Shown here: positions 6,729 to 15,870 of the stretch, piece after piece
Layout: the number at the start of each line of letters is the position of its first letter
Position numbering within the stretch: the first letter of the stretch is position 1
Assembly (NCBI GenBank): GCA_900549775.1
Contig: URPR01000009.1
Location: forward strand, 1-42,229
Source: an uncultured Oscillospiraceae bacterium
GTDB lineage: Bacteria; Bacillota; Clostridia; Oscillospirales; Acutalibacteraceae
Direction of reading: 5' to 3'
Length of the DNA stretch: 42,229 nt
Program-made: the position numbers and the translations under genes
Notes under the pieces: model-generated
What the model was told of the DNA's origin: nothing
Seen by the model: the letters and a program-made list of their open reading frames with translations, nothing else
Database searches by the model: none

Positions 6729-7660
6729 TGGAGATGCGCAAAGTTTTAGCACAGACACTCGATGACATGATGGCGAAAAATGAAAACATAGTCCTGATTG
6801 ATGCAGATTTATCAAAACCAAATGGTTTATCGGGTTTAAAAGATAAATACCCTAAAAGAGCTATGGACATAGGTATAGCTGAACAAAACATGGCCTGTAT
6901 AGCGGCGGGAATGAGCAGCTACGGATTTGTCCCATTCATTTCGACATTTACAGCTTTTGCTTCCAGAAGAATATGTGACCAGATTGCTATTTCGTGCGCT
7001 TATGCAAAACAAAATGTTAAAATAATTGCTACAGACCCTGGAATTAGTGCAGAATATAACGGTGGCACACATATGAGCTTTGAAGATGTAGGAGTGCTTC
7101 GCAGCATCCCGGAAATAGTAATAGTTGAACCGACAGATTGTACTCAACTAAAAAAGCTGCTTCCGCAAATAGTGAACCATTACGGTGTAGTTTATATTAG
7201 AACTCTAAGAAAAGAAGCAACAGATGTATTTTCTGAAAACGATAATTTTGATTTATTTAAATCAGCTAAACTGCAAGACGGCAAAGATGTGTCTATTTTT
7301 TGTTCAGGACTGATGGTTCAAGAAACTTTGATGGCAAATAAAACTTTAAAAGAACATGGCATAAATGCGGACATTATAAATATATACACGACTAAACCCA
7401 TAGACAAAGACGCAATAATAACATCGGCAAAAAAGACAGGGGCAGTTGTTACGGCTGAAAATCATAATTTAATTGGAGGATTGAGGTCGGCTGTAACTGA
7501 GGTTTTATCTGAAAACTACCCTGTGTATGTAAAATCGGTAGGCGTAAATGATAAATTTGGGCAAGTTGGGAAAATACCATACTTAAAAGAGCAGTACAAC
7601 ATGTGCGCTGAAGATATAATAGAAAAAGTTAAAGAAGTTTTAGCACTTAAGAGAGCTTAG
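6728..7660 (+). CDS. tktB: Transketolase, C-terminal (pyrimidine-binding) subunit
   Basis: 310 residues. It has the transketolase pyrimidine-binding domain (GIAEQNMACIAAGMSSYGFVP with the catalytic Glu of the cofactor, and FASRRICDQI) followed by the C-terminal domain (IFCSGLMVQETL, TTKPIDKDAI, TAENHNLIGGLRSAV). The 1-deoxyxylulose-5-phosphate synthase family is related but is a single longer chain, so transketolase is preferred. A ribosome site (AGGAGG) lies in the end of the preceding gene. A convergent DUF11 gene ends 9 bp downstream. Confidence 0.94.
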   Translation: MEMRKVLAQTLDDMMAKNENIVLIDADLSKPNGLSGLKDKYPKRAMDIGIAEQNMACIAAGMSSYGFVPFISTFTAFASRRICDQIAISCAYAKQNVKIIATDPGISAEYNGGTHMSFEDVGVLRSIPEIVIVEPTDCTQLKKLLPQIVNHYGVVYIRTLRKEATDVFSENDNFDLFKSAKLQDGKDVSIFCSGLMVQETLMANKTLKEHGINADIINIYTTKPIDKDAIITSAKKTGAVVTAENHNLIGGLRSAVTEVLSENYPVYVKSVGVNDKFGQVGKIPYLKEQYNMCAEDIIEKVKEVLALKRA

Positions 7661-7668
7661 TGCAAACT

Positions 7669-8526
7669 TTAAACTATTGTGCCTTCTATAAGTATGCTGT
7701 TATCATCAGTGTTTGCCGGTATGCAAATGCCGCATTCGTCGTTTTTTGACGGTATAGTTAGTACATTATTTTCGTCTACGTTGAAGCTTATAGAATATGG
7801 AAGGTCAGCTATTTTGGTCGTGACGTCCTTAACTTTAAAGTTACTTGGCAACCTGTCTGTAATTCGCACGTTTGAGGCCGCTACATTTCCGGAATTCTTA
7901 ATATTTATAGTATAAGATAGATACTCACCGCTTGACACAGTGCTTTTATCTGCAGTAATACTTGCATTTATTAAAGCGAAAGCTTTATTTAGCACGTGCG
8001 TGTTGGAACAGATGGTTATTTTGTTTGAATTGCTGAGTTCATTAAAACTATAAGACAAATTGGCGCTGGTTGATATGGAATCAATTTCACTTATATCATC
8101 TTTTACTTTTGACGTAAATGATACCATTATAGTTTCGTTTGCCCCAAGACTTGTTATTTTAAGGTCAAATTGTGAACTGTTATCATTGAATGAGATATTG
8201 TCGCTTATGCTTTTATCGTTTAAACTGTAACTTACTCCATTTGAGTAAGTTATTTTTATGCTATTTTCAACGTAAGACATAAACTGCGAGGTTGAATCTG
8301 ACAATGTAATATTAAATATTGGCGATAAAGAGTTGTTTGAGATAATTAAGTTATATACAATTTCATCACCGGGCGCAAAAAAGGTTGAGTTGGAGGTTTT
8401 TAAAATAACGACACTTGGTTCCGATATTTTTATAAAAGATTTATCAGTTTCGGTTTCATATGTATTTGTGTCGTTGTTTGAATTTTGGTAATTTATAGTA
8501 GCATAGTTTGAAAAAATTTCAGACAT
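7669..8526 (-). CDS. DUF11-repeat protein without a signal peptide
   Basis: 285 residues. It contains two DUF11-type (conserved repeat, Ig-like) domains: about residues 34-150 (SVVILKTSNSTFFAPGDEIVYNL) and 190-285 (SITADKSTVSSGEYLSYTIN, followed by RITDRLPSNFKV). DUF11 domains are usually in large surface proteins. Here there is no signal peptide, no sorting motif and no membrane segment, and the N-terminus begins MSEIFSNYATINYQNSNND. A few cytosolic or spore-associated DUF11 proteins of this size exist in Clostridia, but the function is unknown. The gene is divergent from the two small genes at 8625-9496 and could be co-regulated with them. Confidence 0.8.
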   Translation of the reverse strand: MSEIFSNYATINYQNSNNDTNTYETETDKSFIKISEPSVVILKTSNSTFFAPGDEIVYNLIISNNSLSPIFNITLSDSTSQFMSYVENSIKITYSNGVSYSLNDKSISDNISFNDNSSQFDLKITSLGANETIMVSFTSKVKDDISEIDSISTSANLSYSFNELSNSNKITICSNTHVLNKAFALINASITADKSTVSSGEYLSYTINIKNSGNVAASNVRITDRLPSNFKVKDVTTKIADLPYSISFNVDENNVLTIPSKNDECGICIPANTDDNSILIEGTIV

Positions 8527-8624
8527 AATTTATTCCCCTTAAAAACAAAATTTAATTTATTATATTAATCAGATTTTTATAATATTAATAAATAAACCTT
8601 AATATTTAAGAGGAGTAAGTGGTT

Positions 8625-9059
8625 ATGAATTTAAGTAACAAATTAGAGATAGAATATGAATATAACGGAAAAAAACTTAAAAGTAATTCAAGTTTTATAG
8701 TGGTAAAGGAAAAAAGTAAAGACGAAACAATAGAAGTAAATCATGATATTTTTATTGCAAATGGAAATGAAAACATATATGAGATTATATCGGCAAAAGC
8801 TTATATATTGGGGAATATATCTCCTGGCGAATATAGCGCTGTTGCACTGCCTTGTGTGGTTGTAGTGAAATATTACGACGAGTATTTAGCAGAACAAATA
8901 GCCTTTGATAGATTTTACTTATATTTGTTTGACAAAAAAATTTATAGAATAGATCAGAAAAATATAAATGAAAATGTTGCATGCAAAATGGTAACTAGAA
9001 GATGTGTAAGTACACAGTTTAAATTTAAGATTATTGGGGAAACTAAAGAAAAGGAGTGA
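8625..9059 (+). CDS. Protein of unknown function
   Basis: 144 residues from ATG 8625 (AGGAG 9 nt upstream; GTG 8619 lies too close to that site). It is predominantly beta-strand-like: short alternating hydrophobic segments (SSFIVVKEKS, YSAVALPCVVVVKYYDEY) and a C-terminal basic stretch (MVTRRCVSTQFKFKI). No signal peptide or membrane helix. I do not recognise the family. It lies 5 nt before the next gene and is divergent from the DUF11 gene, so the three may form one functional group. Confidence 0.72.
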   Translation: MNLSNKLEIEYEYNGKKLKSNSSFIVVKEKSKDETIEVNHDIFIANGNENIYEIISAKAYILGNISPGEYSAVALPCVVVVKYYDEYLAEQIAFDRFYLYLFDKKIYRIDQKNINENVACKMVTRRCVSTQFKFKIIGETKEKE

Positions 9060-9064
9060 AATAT

Positions 9065-9496
9065 ATGAACGCGAATGTAGAAATGCTAAATTATATATAT
9101 CAAAACGCCCAAATGGGCCAGGAAACGCTAAATCACATCATAGAAATAGCAAATGATGAACATTTTATAAAGATGCTGAACGAACAGCTCAATGAGTACA
9201 AGAAGATCTTTGATGTGGCAGAAGAAAAAATAAATAATTACGAAAAAACGGCCAAAGAAATAAGTGGCATGCAAAAAGGGCAAGCCCACATGATGATAAG
9301 CATACAAACGCTGAAAGATAAAACGCCATCGCACATATCCGAAATGCTAATAAAGGGCAGCACCATGGGAGTGATTCAAATGGTGAGAAAAATACGGCAA
9401 TATAAAAACGTAGTTGATGGTGATATTTTATATCTAGGCGAGCGATTGTTGAACTTTGAGAAGCAAAATATAACAAACTGTATGGAATTTTTATAA
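9065..9496 (+). CDS. Helical-bundle protein, possibly ferritin-like
   Basis: 143 residues from ATG 9065; AAGGAG is 8 nt upstream and overlaps the previous stop. Almost all helix: NYIYQNAQMGQETLNHIIE, a charged middle (EQLNEYKKIFDVAEEKI), HISEMLIKGSTMGVIQMVRK, and a last helix ending LLNFEKQNITNCMEFL. Length and helix pattern resemble short clostridial proteins with a ferritin- or DUF2383-like four-helix bundle. I see no complete iron-binding ExxH pair, so metal binding is not supported. It is probably co-transcribed with the gene before it and is followed by a strong terminator. Confidence 0.72.
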   Translation: MNANVEMLNYIYQNAQMGQETLNHIIEIANDEHFIKMLNEQLNEYKKIFDVAEEKINNYEKTAKEISGMQKGQAHMMISIQTLKDKTPSHISEMLIKGSTMGVIQMVRKIRQYKNVVDGDILYLGERLLNFEKQNITNCMEFL

Positions 9497-9501
9497 GCAA
9501 A

Positions 9502-9535
9502 AAGCACCTACCAAAAAAGGGTAGATGCTTTTTTT
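9502..9535. terminator. Bidirectional terminator
   Basis: AAGCACCTACC and GGGTAGATGCTT pair with one G-T around a six-A loop. Ts follow on the plus side and As precede on the other, so it can end both the 9065-9496 transcript and the long minus-strand run. It contains the stop codon of the glycosyltransferase gene. Confidence 0.8.
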
Positions 9536-10305
9536 ACGTTTAAGAATATTCTAATTTTTCTTTTTGAAATTATATAAAAATAATAAAGCAACCCAAAGTT
9601 TAGTTTGCTGTAAAAATAACGTAGATCTTTTTTTAAGATTTTAAATCTTTTTTTTAAGGAAGTAATATCGGTTGTATTTGCGGCAAAATTTTGTTTTAGT
9701 TTACAGTTAAAAATAGCAACTTTCTTGTGAAGATATCTCATATCCCTCATAAACGCATGATCTACAAAATCGAGAAAATAGTTTTCATCGTATCTGTAAG
9801 TTTTGAAAATTTCTGAAGACAGTACCATGCCGCTGTTTATCGCGCTGATTTCGCCTATATTTATTTCATCTATGCTATTAGCTCTGTGGCAAAAATATTT
9901 TCTCATAATATTTGGAGATAAAAGCCCTATTTCGTCATAAACAAGCGGCAAATATAGGTCAGCTTTTTGTGTACGTTTTGCTTCAGAGAGTAAAGTAAAA
10001 TATTCCGCAGGAACAAATGTATCATCATCGAAAAGGCATATCCACCCGGGAGATAATTTTACAATATCTTCAATGGCTGCGTTGTAAGCTGAAGACAACC
10101 CTTTGTTTCCATTCATGGATTTGTAATGCACATTTTTATAATTACTTGCTATTTTATTGTTGGCTGCATATTTTTTATCGTCGCTGTTATCGCATATAAA
10201 AATTTTAATATTGCTATCAATGCTTTTCAAACAGTTGAAGGTTATTGATTCGCTTAGATTTTTATTATAAAGTACAACTATAGCATATATGTTTTCGCTT
10301 GTCAT
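9508..10305 (-). CDS. Family 2 glycosyltransferase
   Basis: 265 residues with a GT-A fold: IYAIVVLYNKNLSESITF (nucleotide-sugar-binding strand), IKIFICDNSDD, SAYNAAIED, then CLFDDDTFVPAEYF, where DDD is the metal-binding D-x-D motif. A later NIGEISAINSGMVLSSEIF fits the acceptor site. The chain resembles rhamnosyl- or galactofuranosyl-type transferases; the sugar cannot be told from sequence. It is the last gene of the minus-strand run, directly after an ABC-2 polysaccharide exporter, so it probably builds or finishes the exported glycan. Confidence 0.87.
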   Translation of the reverse strand: MTSENIYAIVVLYNKNLSESITFNCLKSIDSNIKIFICDNSDDKKYAANNKIASNYKNVHYKSMNGNKGLSSAYNAAIEDIVKLSPGWICLFDDDTFVPAEYFTLLSEAKRTQKADLYLPLVYDEIGLLSPNIMRKYFCHRANSIDEINIGEISAINSGMVLSSEIFKTYRYDENYFLDFVDHAFMRDMRYLHKKVAIFNCKLKQNFAANTTDITSLKKRFKILKKDLRYFYSKLNFGLLYYFYIISKRKIRIFLNVKKASTLFW

Positions 10306-10324
10306 TTTTAATGTACCTCAAAAA

Positions 10325-11059
10325 TTACTTAGTTATGTGGCTGTACTCATTACAAATTTCCTGAGTTTCGCCAATTTTTACAACCTGACCTGACTTTAAC
10401 CACATAACTCTGTTGCATAACCTTTTTATCTGGTCTATAGAATGAGAAACTATCAAAATAGTTGTACCTTTTTTCATGAGTTCATTTATTCTCTGTTCAC
10501 ATTTTTGCTGGAAAAGAAAATCTCCAACAGACAAAATTTCATCGACAATTAATATATCAGGATCTGTTATAGTAGCGATTGCAAACCCGATTCTCGCGAC
10601 CATACCGGAGGAATAATTTTTCATAGGTACGTCTATAAACTGATGAAGTTCAGTAAAATCAACTATTTCGTCGAATTTACTGTCTATATAATTTTTTGAA
10701 TATCCCAAGACAGAACCATTTAAGTAAATGTTTTCTCTTGCGGTTAAGTCCATATCAAACCCGGCGCCCAGTTCAATTAACGGAGCGATACTTCCATTTA
10801 CCTTTACACTGCCTTTACTTGGAGAATATATACCGGATATAATTTTTAATATAGTTGATTTGCCACAACCATTAAGACCAATGATACCGAAAACTTCACC
10901 TTTTTTTACATCGAATGAGACATCATTTAACGCTGTAAATTCTTCAAAAAAAAGTTGTTTTTTAATAAATTTTAAAATGTATTCCTTGATGCTGTCAACT
11001 TTTTCTTTAGCCATATTAAACTTAATGGTGACATTTTTCACTTCAATAGCGTTTTGCAT
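10325..11059 (-). CDS. ABC transporter ATPase for polysaccharide or teichoic acid export
   Basis: 244 residues. Walker A (GLNGCGKST), signature (NYSSGMVARIGFA, the variant typical of Wzt/TagH/RfbE), Walker B (PDILIVDEIL) and switch His (IVSHSID) are all present. There is no C-terminal carbohydrate-binding domain as in long Wzt proteins. With the permease 13 bp upstream it would form a two-component exporter that moves a lipid-linked glycan across the membrane. The start is ATG 11059 with a GGAGG site. Confidence 0.92.
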   Translation of the reverse strand: MQNAIEVKNVTIKFNMAKEKVDSIKEYILKFIKKQLFFEEFTALNDVSFDVKKGEVFGIIGLNGCGKSTILKIISGIYSPSKGSVKVNGSIAPLIELGAGFDMDLTARENIYLNGSVLGYSKNYIDSKFDEIVDFTELHQFIDVPMKNYSSGMVARIGFAIATITDPDILIVDEILSVGDFLFQQKCEQRINELMKKGTTILIVSHSIDQIKRLCNRVMWLKSGQVVKIGETQEICNEYSHITK

Positions 11060-11072
11060 TTGAGTCCTCCGC

Positions 11073-11858
11073 TTAAATATATAAAATAAATGTTTTTTGT
11101 TTTTTCTTAAATATTATTGTGCCGATTACCAACGAAGAAAGAGAAAAGCCCATACAAATGAGATTAAAATTAAAATCTGGTACATGATTGTACATAATAA
11201 CCTCTCTAAAATAAGTGACGTAATAGTACATGGGGTTGAACTTTATGATTTTAAATAGTTTTCCCTCTATAGCTGAGGCTGGATAAATAATAGGAGTTAA
11301 ATACATCCACATTGTTATGATGACAGAATACAGATGCTGTATGTCTCTAAACCTTACAGTCAAGGCGGCTAAAGCAAGTGATATACCAAGGGAAAAAACG
11401 TAGCAATATAAAATAGGAACTGGGAAAAGCAATGCTGAAAATCCGACTTTTACACTGGAAAATAAGATAACGATAAGTACGGCTATGAGGGAAAATCCTA
11501 AGTTTACAAGCGCAAAAGTAGTTTTTTCTAAGGGGAAAATATATTTTGGCATATATACTTTTTTTATCAAAGCACCGGAACCTATAATGGATGATATAGA
11601 GCTAGTGGTGGCATCTGACATGAATGAGAAAATAACAGAGCCTGTTAAGAAATACACGTTAAAGTTTTCAACATTAAATCGGAAAATCCTAGAGAAAACC
11701 ATAGATATTACAATCATTGTAAATAGGGGATTGAGCACACTCCACAATATTCCTAAAATAGAGCGCCTGTATTTAACCTTTATTTCGCGGGATATCAAGT
11801 TGTATAGCAAAAACCTATATTTAAAAAAATCATTAATTTTTTCTTTTATATAATCCAT
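11073..11858 (-). CDS. ABC-2 type permease for polysaccharide or teichoic acid export
   Basis: 261 residues with six predicted membrane helices and the family's N-terminal block: LISREIKVKYRRSILGILWS, then NPLFTMIVISMVFSRIFRF. Later LTPIIYPAS and FNPMYYYVTYFREVI are typical of Wzm/TagG. It partners the ATPase that follows. A gap of 90 bp to plsC could hold a separate promoter, but I found no convincing one. Confidence 0.92.
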   Translation of the reverse strand: MDYIKEKINDFFKYRFLLYNLISREIKVKYRRSILGILWSVLNPLFTMIVISMVFSRIFRFNVENFNVYFLTGSVIFSFMSDATTSSISSIIGSGALIKKVYMPKYIFPLEKTTFALVNLGFSLIAVLIVILFSSVKVGFSALLFPVPILYCYVFSLGISLALAALTVRFRDIQHLYSVIITMWMYLTPIIYPASAIEGKLFKIIKFNPMYYYVTYFREVIMYNHVPDFNFNLICMGFSLSSLVIGTIIFKKKQKTFILYI

Positions 11859-11948
11859 AATTTCCTCCGAAATTTATATTCAGTTTACTAACTTTCAAAA
11901 AGTATAATCCTTTTATATTTTTATGTCAAATTAAGTACAAATTTAGAT

Positions 11949-12551
11949 TTAAGGAGCTAAAGTCTTTATATTTTCCATGATTTTGCGACTGAGATCTCTA
12001 AACTCTTTGCTAGTGCCTTGAACTATATTACAGTCCTTTATGTATATAGGTTTTCCGATATTGACAACATTTTTTCTGAAGGCCTTGACTGAATTTTGCT
12101 TTTTACCTCGTATGCATATTGGTATAATGGGAGAATATGTGTTGTAGGCGATTAAAGCGGCACCGGTTTTTGGTTTTAGAAACTCTCCCGTTTTTGAACG
12201 AGTTCCTTCTATAAAGAGTCCTAACAATTGTCCTTTTCTTAAGATTTCTTCAGCAGAGGAGATGGCATTTTTGTCACCCTTACCGCGGCTTACAGGGAAT
12301 GCGCCTAAATGAGATATAAATTTGGCAAAAATTTTATTTTTAAAAAGTTCAGATTTACCCATATAAAAAACTTGTCTTTTACACACAACCCCTAAAATGA
12401 TAGGATCTGCATTAGATGTATGGTTAGGACATAGAATAGCTCGTCCGATTTTTGGAAGGTTCTCCGTTCCGTTTATTTCGAGCCTATATATGCATTTAAT
12501 TATTGGTCTAAAGATGTACCATAAGACTCTATACAGTTTTGATGTTTTCAT
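11949..12551 (-). CDS. plsC: 1-acyl-sn-glycerol-3-phosphate acyltransferase
   Basis: 200 residues. The catalytic NHTSNADP (H-x4-D) and the phosphate-binding EGTRSKTGEF motif are intact, as are GAFPVSRGKGD and the later GAALIAYNTYSPIIPI. It adds the second fatty acyl chain to lysophosphatidic acid at the membrane to make phosphatidic acid. The position 13 bp after cmk is common in Clostridia. There ispH usually comes next, but here the sugar exporter does. Confidence 0.93.
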   Translation of the reverse strand: MKTSKLYRVLWYIFRPIIKCIYRLEINGTENLPKIGRAILCPNHTSNADPIILGVVCKRQVFYMGKSELFKNKIFAKFISHLGAFPVSRGKGDKNAISSAEEILRKGQLLGLFIEGTRSKTGEFLKPKTGAALIAYNTYSPIIPICIRGKKQNSVKAFRKNVVNIGKPIYIKDCNIVQGTSKEFRDLSRKIMENIKTLAP

Positions 12552-12564
12552 AGTTACCTCCAGT

Positions 12565-13230
12565 TTAGCTATGTAATTTGTTGTTGATTATTTCTATAAT
12601 TTCTTGTATTGATTCATCCAAAGATAGGCTTGATGTATCGACTAGTATGGCATCTGGAGCTTTTTTTAAAGGTGCTATTTCCCTTGTTGTGTCGGCTATG
12701 TCCCTTAAGTTTACATCTTTTAAAATTTCTTCATAATTACAATTGATGCCGGAATTTTGTAGTTGTAAATATCTTCTTTTAGCTCTACATTCAGGGGAAG
12801 CTGTCAAGAAAATTTTCACGTTAGCTTTAGGTAAGATGACTGTTCCAATGTCCCTTCCATCCATAACGACATTGTTCTCTGAAATGATGTTCTGCTGAAT
12901 ACTTAATAAAAACTTTCTTACTTCTTTTAACTTAGAAACCTCGGAAGCTAACAGAGTAACATCAGGAGTTCTTATTAAATCAGTTATGTCATCGCCATTT
13001 AAGATGACAGCTTGACATTTATTTTCAAAATTTATTTTTATATTTATATTTTTTAAGGCCTTGTTAATATCTTCCGCGTTTTTACTTATGTTATTTTTTA
13101 TCAAGTAAAAGGCAATAGCTCTATATAAAGCGCCTGTATCAACATGGATGAAACCCAAACTCTCAGCAACAGATTTAGCTATTGTACTTTTACCGGCACC
13201 TGCCGGTCCGTCTATGGCTATTGATATCAT
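12565..13230 (-). CDS. cmk: Cytidylate kinase
   Basis: 221 residues, standard length. The P-loop is GPAGAGKST, followed by HVDTGALYRAIA, DITDLIRTPDVTLLASEVSK, VMDGRDIGTVILP (binding of the CMP base) and the lid RDIADTTREIAPL. It phosphorylates CMP and dCMP with ATP in pyrimidine salvage and DNA precursor supply. Start ATG 13230 has AAGGAG upstream; it follows the flavoprotein gene by 15 bp. Confidence 0.97.
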   Translation of the reverse strand: MISIAIDGPAGAGKSTIAKSVAESLGFIHVDTGALYRAIAFYLIKNNISKNAEDINKALKNINIKINFENKCQAVILNGDDITDLIRTPDVTLLASEVSKLKEVRKFLLSIQQNIISENNVVMDGRDIGTVILPKANVKIFLTASPECRAKRRYLQLQNSGINCNYEEILKDVNLRDIADTTREIAPLKKAPDAILVDTSSLSLDESIQEIIEIINNKLHS

Positions 13231-13245
13231 AAATTTACTCCTTAT

Positions 13246-14478
13246 TCAAACTGAACTTCCGGCCAAAAATCCTGTAGAAAATGCTATTTGCAGGTTATAC
13301 CCTCCCGTATATGCATCGACATCTAAGATTTCCCCTGCAAAATACAAATTATTTACCAATTTTGACTGCATGGTTTTAGGGTTAATTTCAGTTACATCTA
13401 TTCCGCCGGAGGTGATGATAGCTTCCTCTAAAGGTCGGGTTTGTGTTATGTCAAGAAATAACCCTTTTAGCAAATGTACAAGTTTGAGTCTCATCTCTTT
13501 AGTTACTTGGTGGCACTTAATATAAGGGCTTATGCCTGACAATTTCACCACTACTGGTATTAATTTTTTAGGCAACAAATCATTTAAAGAGTTGTCGAAG
13601 TTTTTATTTGAGTACTTTTCTAAGTCTTTTATTATACGCTTATCTAGCTCTTTTTCGGTCAAAGCGGGCTTTAAGTCGATTTTTGCTGTATACTTTCCAA
13701 GCATAAGGCCGATAAGATGACAGCTGGCGCTTAAAACGAGAGGACCTGAGATCCCGAAATGAGTAAATATCATTTCTCCAAAATCTTTATAAATTTCCGT
13801 ATTTTTTGATTTATCAAAAATAGACAATGTAACGTTTTTCAAAGTTAAGCCTTGGAGGTCTTTACAAAAGTGCTGTTCACATTCTAAAGGCACTAAAGAT
13901 GGCTTAAGTGGAATAATTTTATGCCCTACATTTTTAGCAAGTTTGTACCCCTGCCCAGTTGAGCCTGTTTGCGGATATGATTTCCCGCCAGTTGCGATAA
14001 TAACAGCGTCGGCGTTTAATTTTTCTCCATTTTTTAAGATAACTCCTTTACAGTCATTTTCGCTGATTATTAAACTTTTAACCTCACCCTTAAGTATTTT
14101 ACAATTATTCTTTTTTAGAATATTCTTAAATGTTTCTACAACATCGTTTGCGTCATCGGAGGTAGGAAAAACTCGATTTCCTCTTTCTGTTTTTAGCGAA
14201 AGGCCGTTGCGTTCAAAGAAATTCATTGTATCAGCAGGAGAAAAAGAGTAGAGTGCACTGAATAGAAATTTTTTATTTGTTATTACGTTTTTTAAGAAAT
14301 CATCCACGGTGCAGTTGTTGGTTACATTGCACCGACCTTTTCCCGTTATTCTAAGCTTTTTCCCCAGAACGGCGTTTTTTTCTATTAAAGTTACATCATT
14401 GTTTTTACAGGCTGTAACCGCTGCCATGAGCCCGGCAGCACCTGCGCCGACTATCAAAATTTTTTTTCTGTTTTTCAA
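13246..14478 (-). CDS. BaiN/HI0933-family flavoprotein
   Basis: 410 residues. N-terminal FAD-binding Rossmann motif (ILIVGAGAAGLMAAV), then GKGRCNVTNNC, which is diagnostic of the HI0933/YhiN family, ATGGKSYPQTGSTGQGY, and a C-terminal GGIDVTEINPKTMQS...AGEILDVDAYTGGYNLQ. One member, BaiN, reduces bile acid intermediates, but most members are uncharacterised NAD(P)/FAD oxidoreductases. The gene is usually next to cmk in Clostridia, as here, so a housekeeping role is more likely than bile acid metabolism. Confidence 0.9.
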   Translation of the reverse strand: MKNRKKILIVGAGAAGLMAAVTACKNNDVTLIEKNAVLGKKLRITGKGRCNVTNNCTVDDFLKNVITNKKFLFSALYSFSPADTMNFFERNGLSLKTERGNRVFPTSDDANDVVETFKNILKKNNCKILKGEVKSLIISENDCKGVILKNGEKLNADAVIIATGGKSYPQTGSTGQGYKLAKNVGHKIIPLKPSLVPLECEQHFCKDLQGLTLKNVTLSIFDKSKNTEIYKDFGEMIFTHFGISGPLVLSASCHLIGLMLGKYTAKIDLKPALTEKELDKRIIKDLEKYSNKNFDNSLNDLLPKKLIPVVVKLSGISPYIKCHQVTKEMRLKLVHLLKGLFLDITQTRPLEEAIITSGGIDVTEINPKTMQSKLVNNLYFAGEILDVDAYTGGYNLQIAFSTGFLAGSSV

Positions 14479-14499
14479 GATTTTTCTCCTATGATAAAG

Positions 14500-15168
14500 C
14501 TATTTTTGATCCACTCTTTGTAAATTGGGATAAAATTTTTCTAAAAACTCGTCAGGGTAAAGCTTATCTAGAGTAGAGCTAAGCCAAGAATTAGCAGAAA
14601 TGTTTTCATACCTCTGTTTTTGCCTCAATGCGGCAAGCCCCGATATTGTCATATTTAAAACCATATATACTAGTAAAATTAATGTAAGAATTTTTCCTTT
14701 TTTTGCAGGTATTTTTTCTATAAGACGCGACAGTCTAGGAAAAATATCTTTCACCCAAACAAGCCCCAACAGCCCCCAACAAAAGGCATAGAGCAAATTA
14801 GTTCTGCCGTTAAAGTTAAACTGAGTGTCTTTGTAGTCCCATGATATGGTATGGAAGATTTTTTCTTGAAAGAAACTACAAAAATATTCACAAACGCCGC
14901 CAGAGAACATACATATCAGAAAAATCCATAAATCTCGCTTGTTTGCAACTTTACAAGAAATTAAAGTCATAATCAAAGCACCGAACCCATAAACCGGGTT
15001 AAATGGTCCGTAAATAACGCCCCATCTAATCTCAAAATGTCCAGTGATGGTTAAGCAGTAAATAGTTTCAACGACTGAACCAACAAAACAGCCTATAAAA
15101 AATATCCAAAAAAGCTTATAAAAACATATGCCTTGAGCGAAAGTTTCTCTTTTTATATTCAACTTCAT
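14500..15168 (-). CDS. PF06541 (CmpB-type) multi-pass membrane protein
   Basis: 222 residues with about five membrane segments. It begins LFWIFFIGCFVGSVVETIYC and continues RWGVIYGPFNPVYGFGAL, the signature of the family annotated as putative ABC transporter type IV. A conserved SGGVCEYFCSFFQEKIF and WDYKDTQFNFNGRTNLLYAFCWG follow. The annotation as a transporter is weak and no ATPase lies beside it; its role is unknown. It is part of the long minus-strand run. Confidence 0.82.
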   Translation of the reverse strand: MKLNIKRETFAQGICFYKLFWIFFIGCFVGSVVETIYCLTITGHFEIRWGVIYGPFNPVYGFGALIMTLISCKVANKRDLWIFLICMFSGGVCEYFCSFFQEKIFHTISWDYKDTQFNFNGRTNLLYAFCWGLLGLVWVKDIFPRLSRLIEKIPAKKGKILTLILLVYMVLNMTISGLAALRQKQRYENISANSWLSSTLDKLYPDEFLEKFYPNLQRVDQK

Positions 15169-15192
15169 TAAAATACCTCAAAATTTAGCTTT

Positions 15193-15825
15193 TCATTCTG
15201 TACCGAAGATCCTATCGCCGGCATCGCCTAAACCCGGTACTATAAAGCCATTTTCATCGAGTTCTTTGTCGAGCGCAGCACAGTATATTTGAACATCAGG
15301 GTGAACTTTAGCTAATTTACCAACACCTTCAAGGGCAGCAATTATGCACATGAACTTGATAGATTTCGGGTAAAATTCCTTAATTTTATTGATTGCAACG
15401 ACAGCTGTGTTTCCGGTAGCCAGCATAGGGTCAAGGATGATAACTTCCCTGTCCGAAATGTCTTTGGGCATTTTATTATAGTAAAATTTCATTTCTGAGC
15501 TTTTTTCATCTTTGCATAAGCCAATATGTCCGACCTTAGCTGCAGGGACAAGTTCGGTGGTACCATCTACCATACCGAGTCCTGCTCTTAAAACCGGTAT
15601 AAATGCCATTTTTCTGCCGGCTAGCACATTCGTTTTGGCTGTAGCTATAGGAGTTTCTATTTCAACTTCTTTAAGTGGTAAATCTCTGGTAGCCTCATAG
15701 CACATCAACATTGTAACTTCAGCAACCATTTCGCGAAACTCTTTTGAACCGGTATTTTTGTCCCTTAAAAGAGAAACTTTATGTTGAATTAGAGGGTGGT
15801 CCATGATGATAACTCGATCTTCCAT
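15193..15825 (-). CDS. upp: Uracil phosphoribosyltransferase
   Basis: 210 residues, standard length. IMDHPLIQHKVSLLRDKNTG at the N-terminus, VPVLRAGLGMVDG-like block (IPVLRAGLGM), the PRPP-binding loop VIILDPMLATGNTAV and the uracil-binding end NGFIVPGLGDAGDRIFGTE. It converts uracil and PRPP to UMP (pyrimidine salvage). It lies next to rpiB, which supplies ribose-5-phosphate, the precursor of PRPP. Confidence 0.98.
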   Translation of the reverse strand: MEDRVIIMDHPLIQHKVSLLRDKNTGSKEFREMVAEVTMLMCYEATRDLPLKEVEIETPIATAKTNVLAGRKMAFIPVLRAGLGMVDGTTELVPAAKVGHIGLCKDEKSSEMKFYYNKMPKDISDREVIILDPMLATGNTAVVAINKIKEFYPKSIKFMCIIAALEGVGKLAKVHPDVQIYCAALDKELDENGFIVPGLGDAGDRIFGTE

Positions 15826-15870
15826 TTAAAGCACACCTTTCGTTACAATCTTCTCAATTTTAAGATTAAC

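Noticed and set aside
13246..14478. Bile acid reductase (BaiN) as the specific function of the flavoprotein
   Set aside because: The HI0933 family is broad, and the cmk neighbourhood is a general clostridial arrangement; no other bai genes are present.
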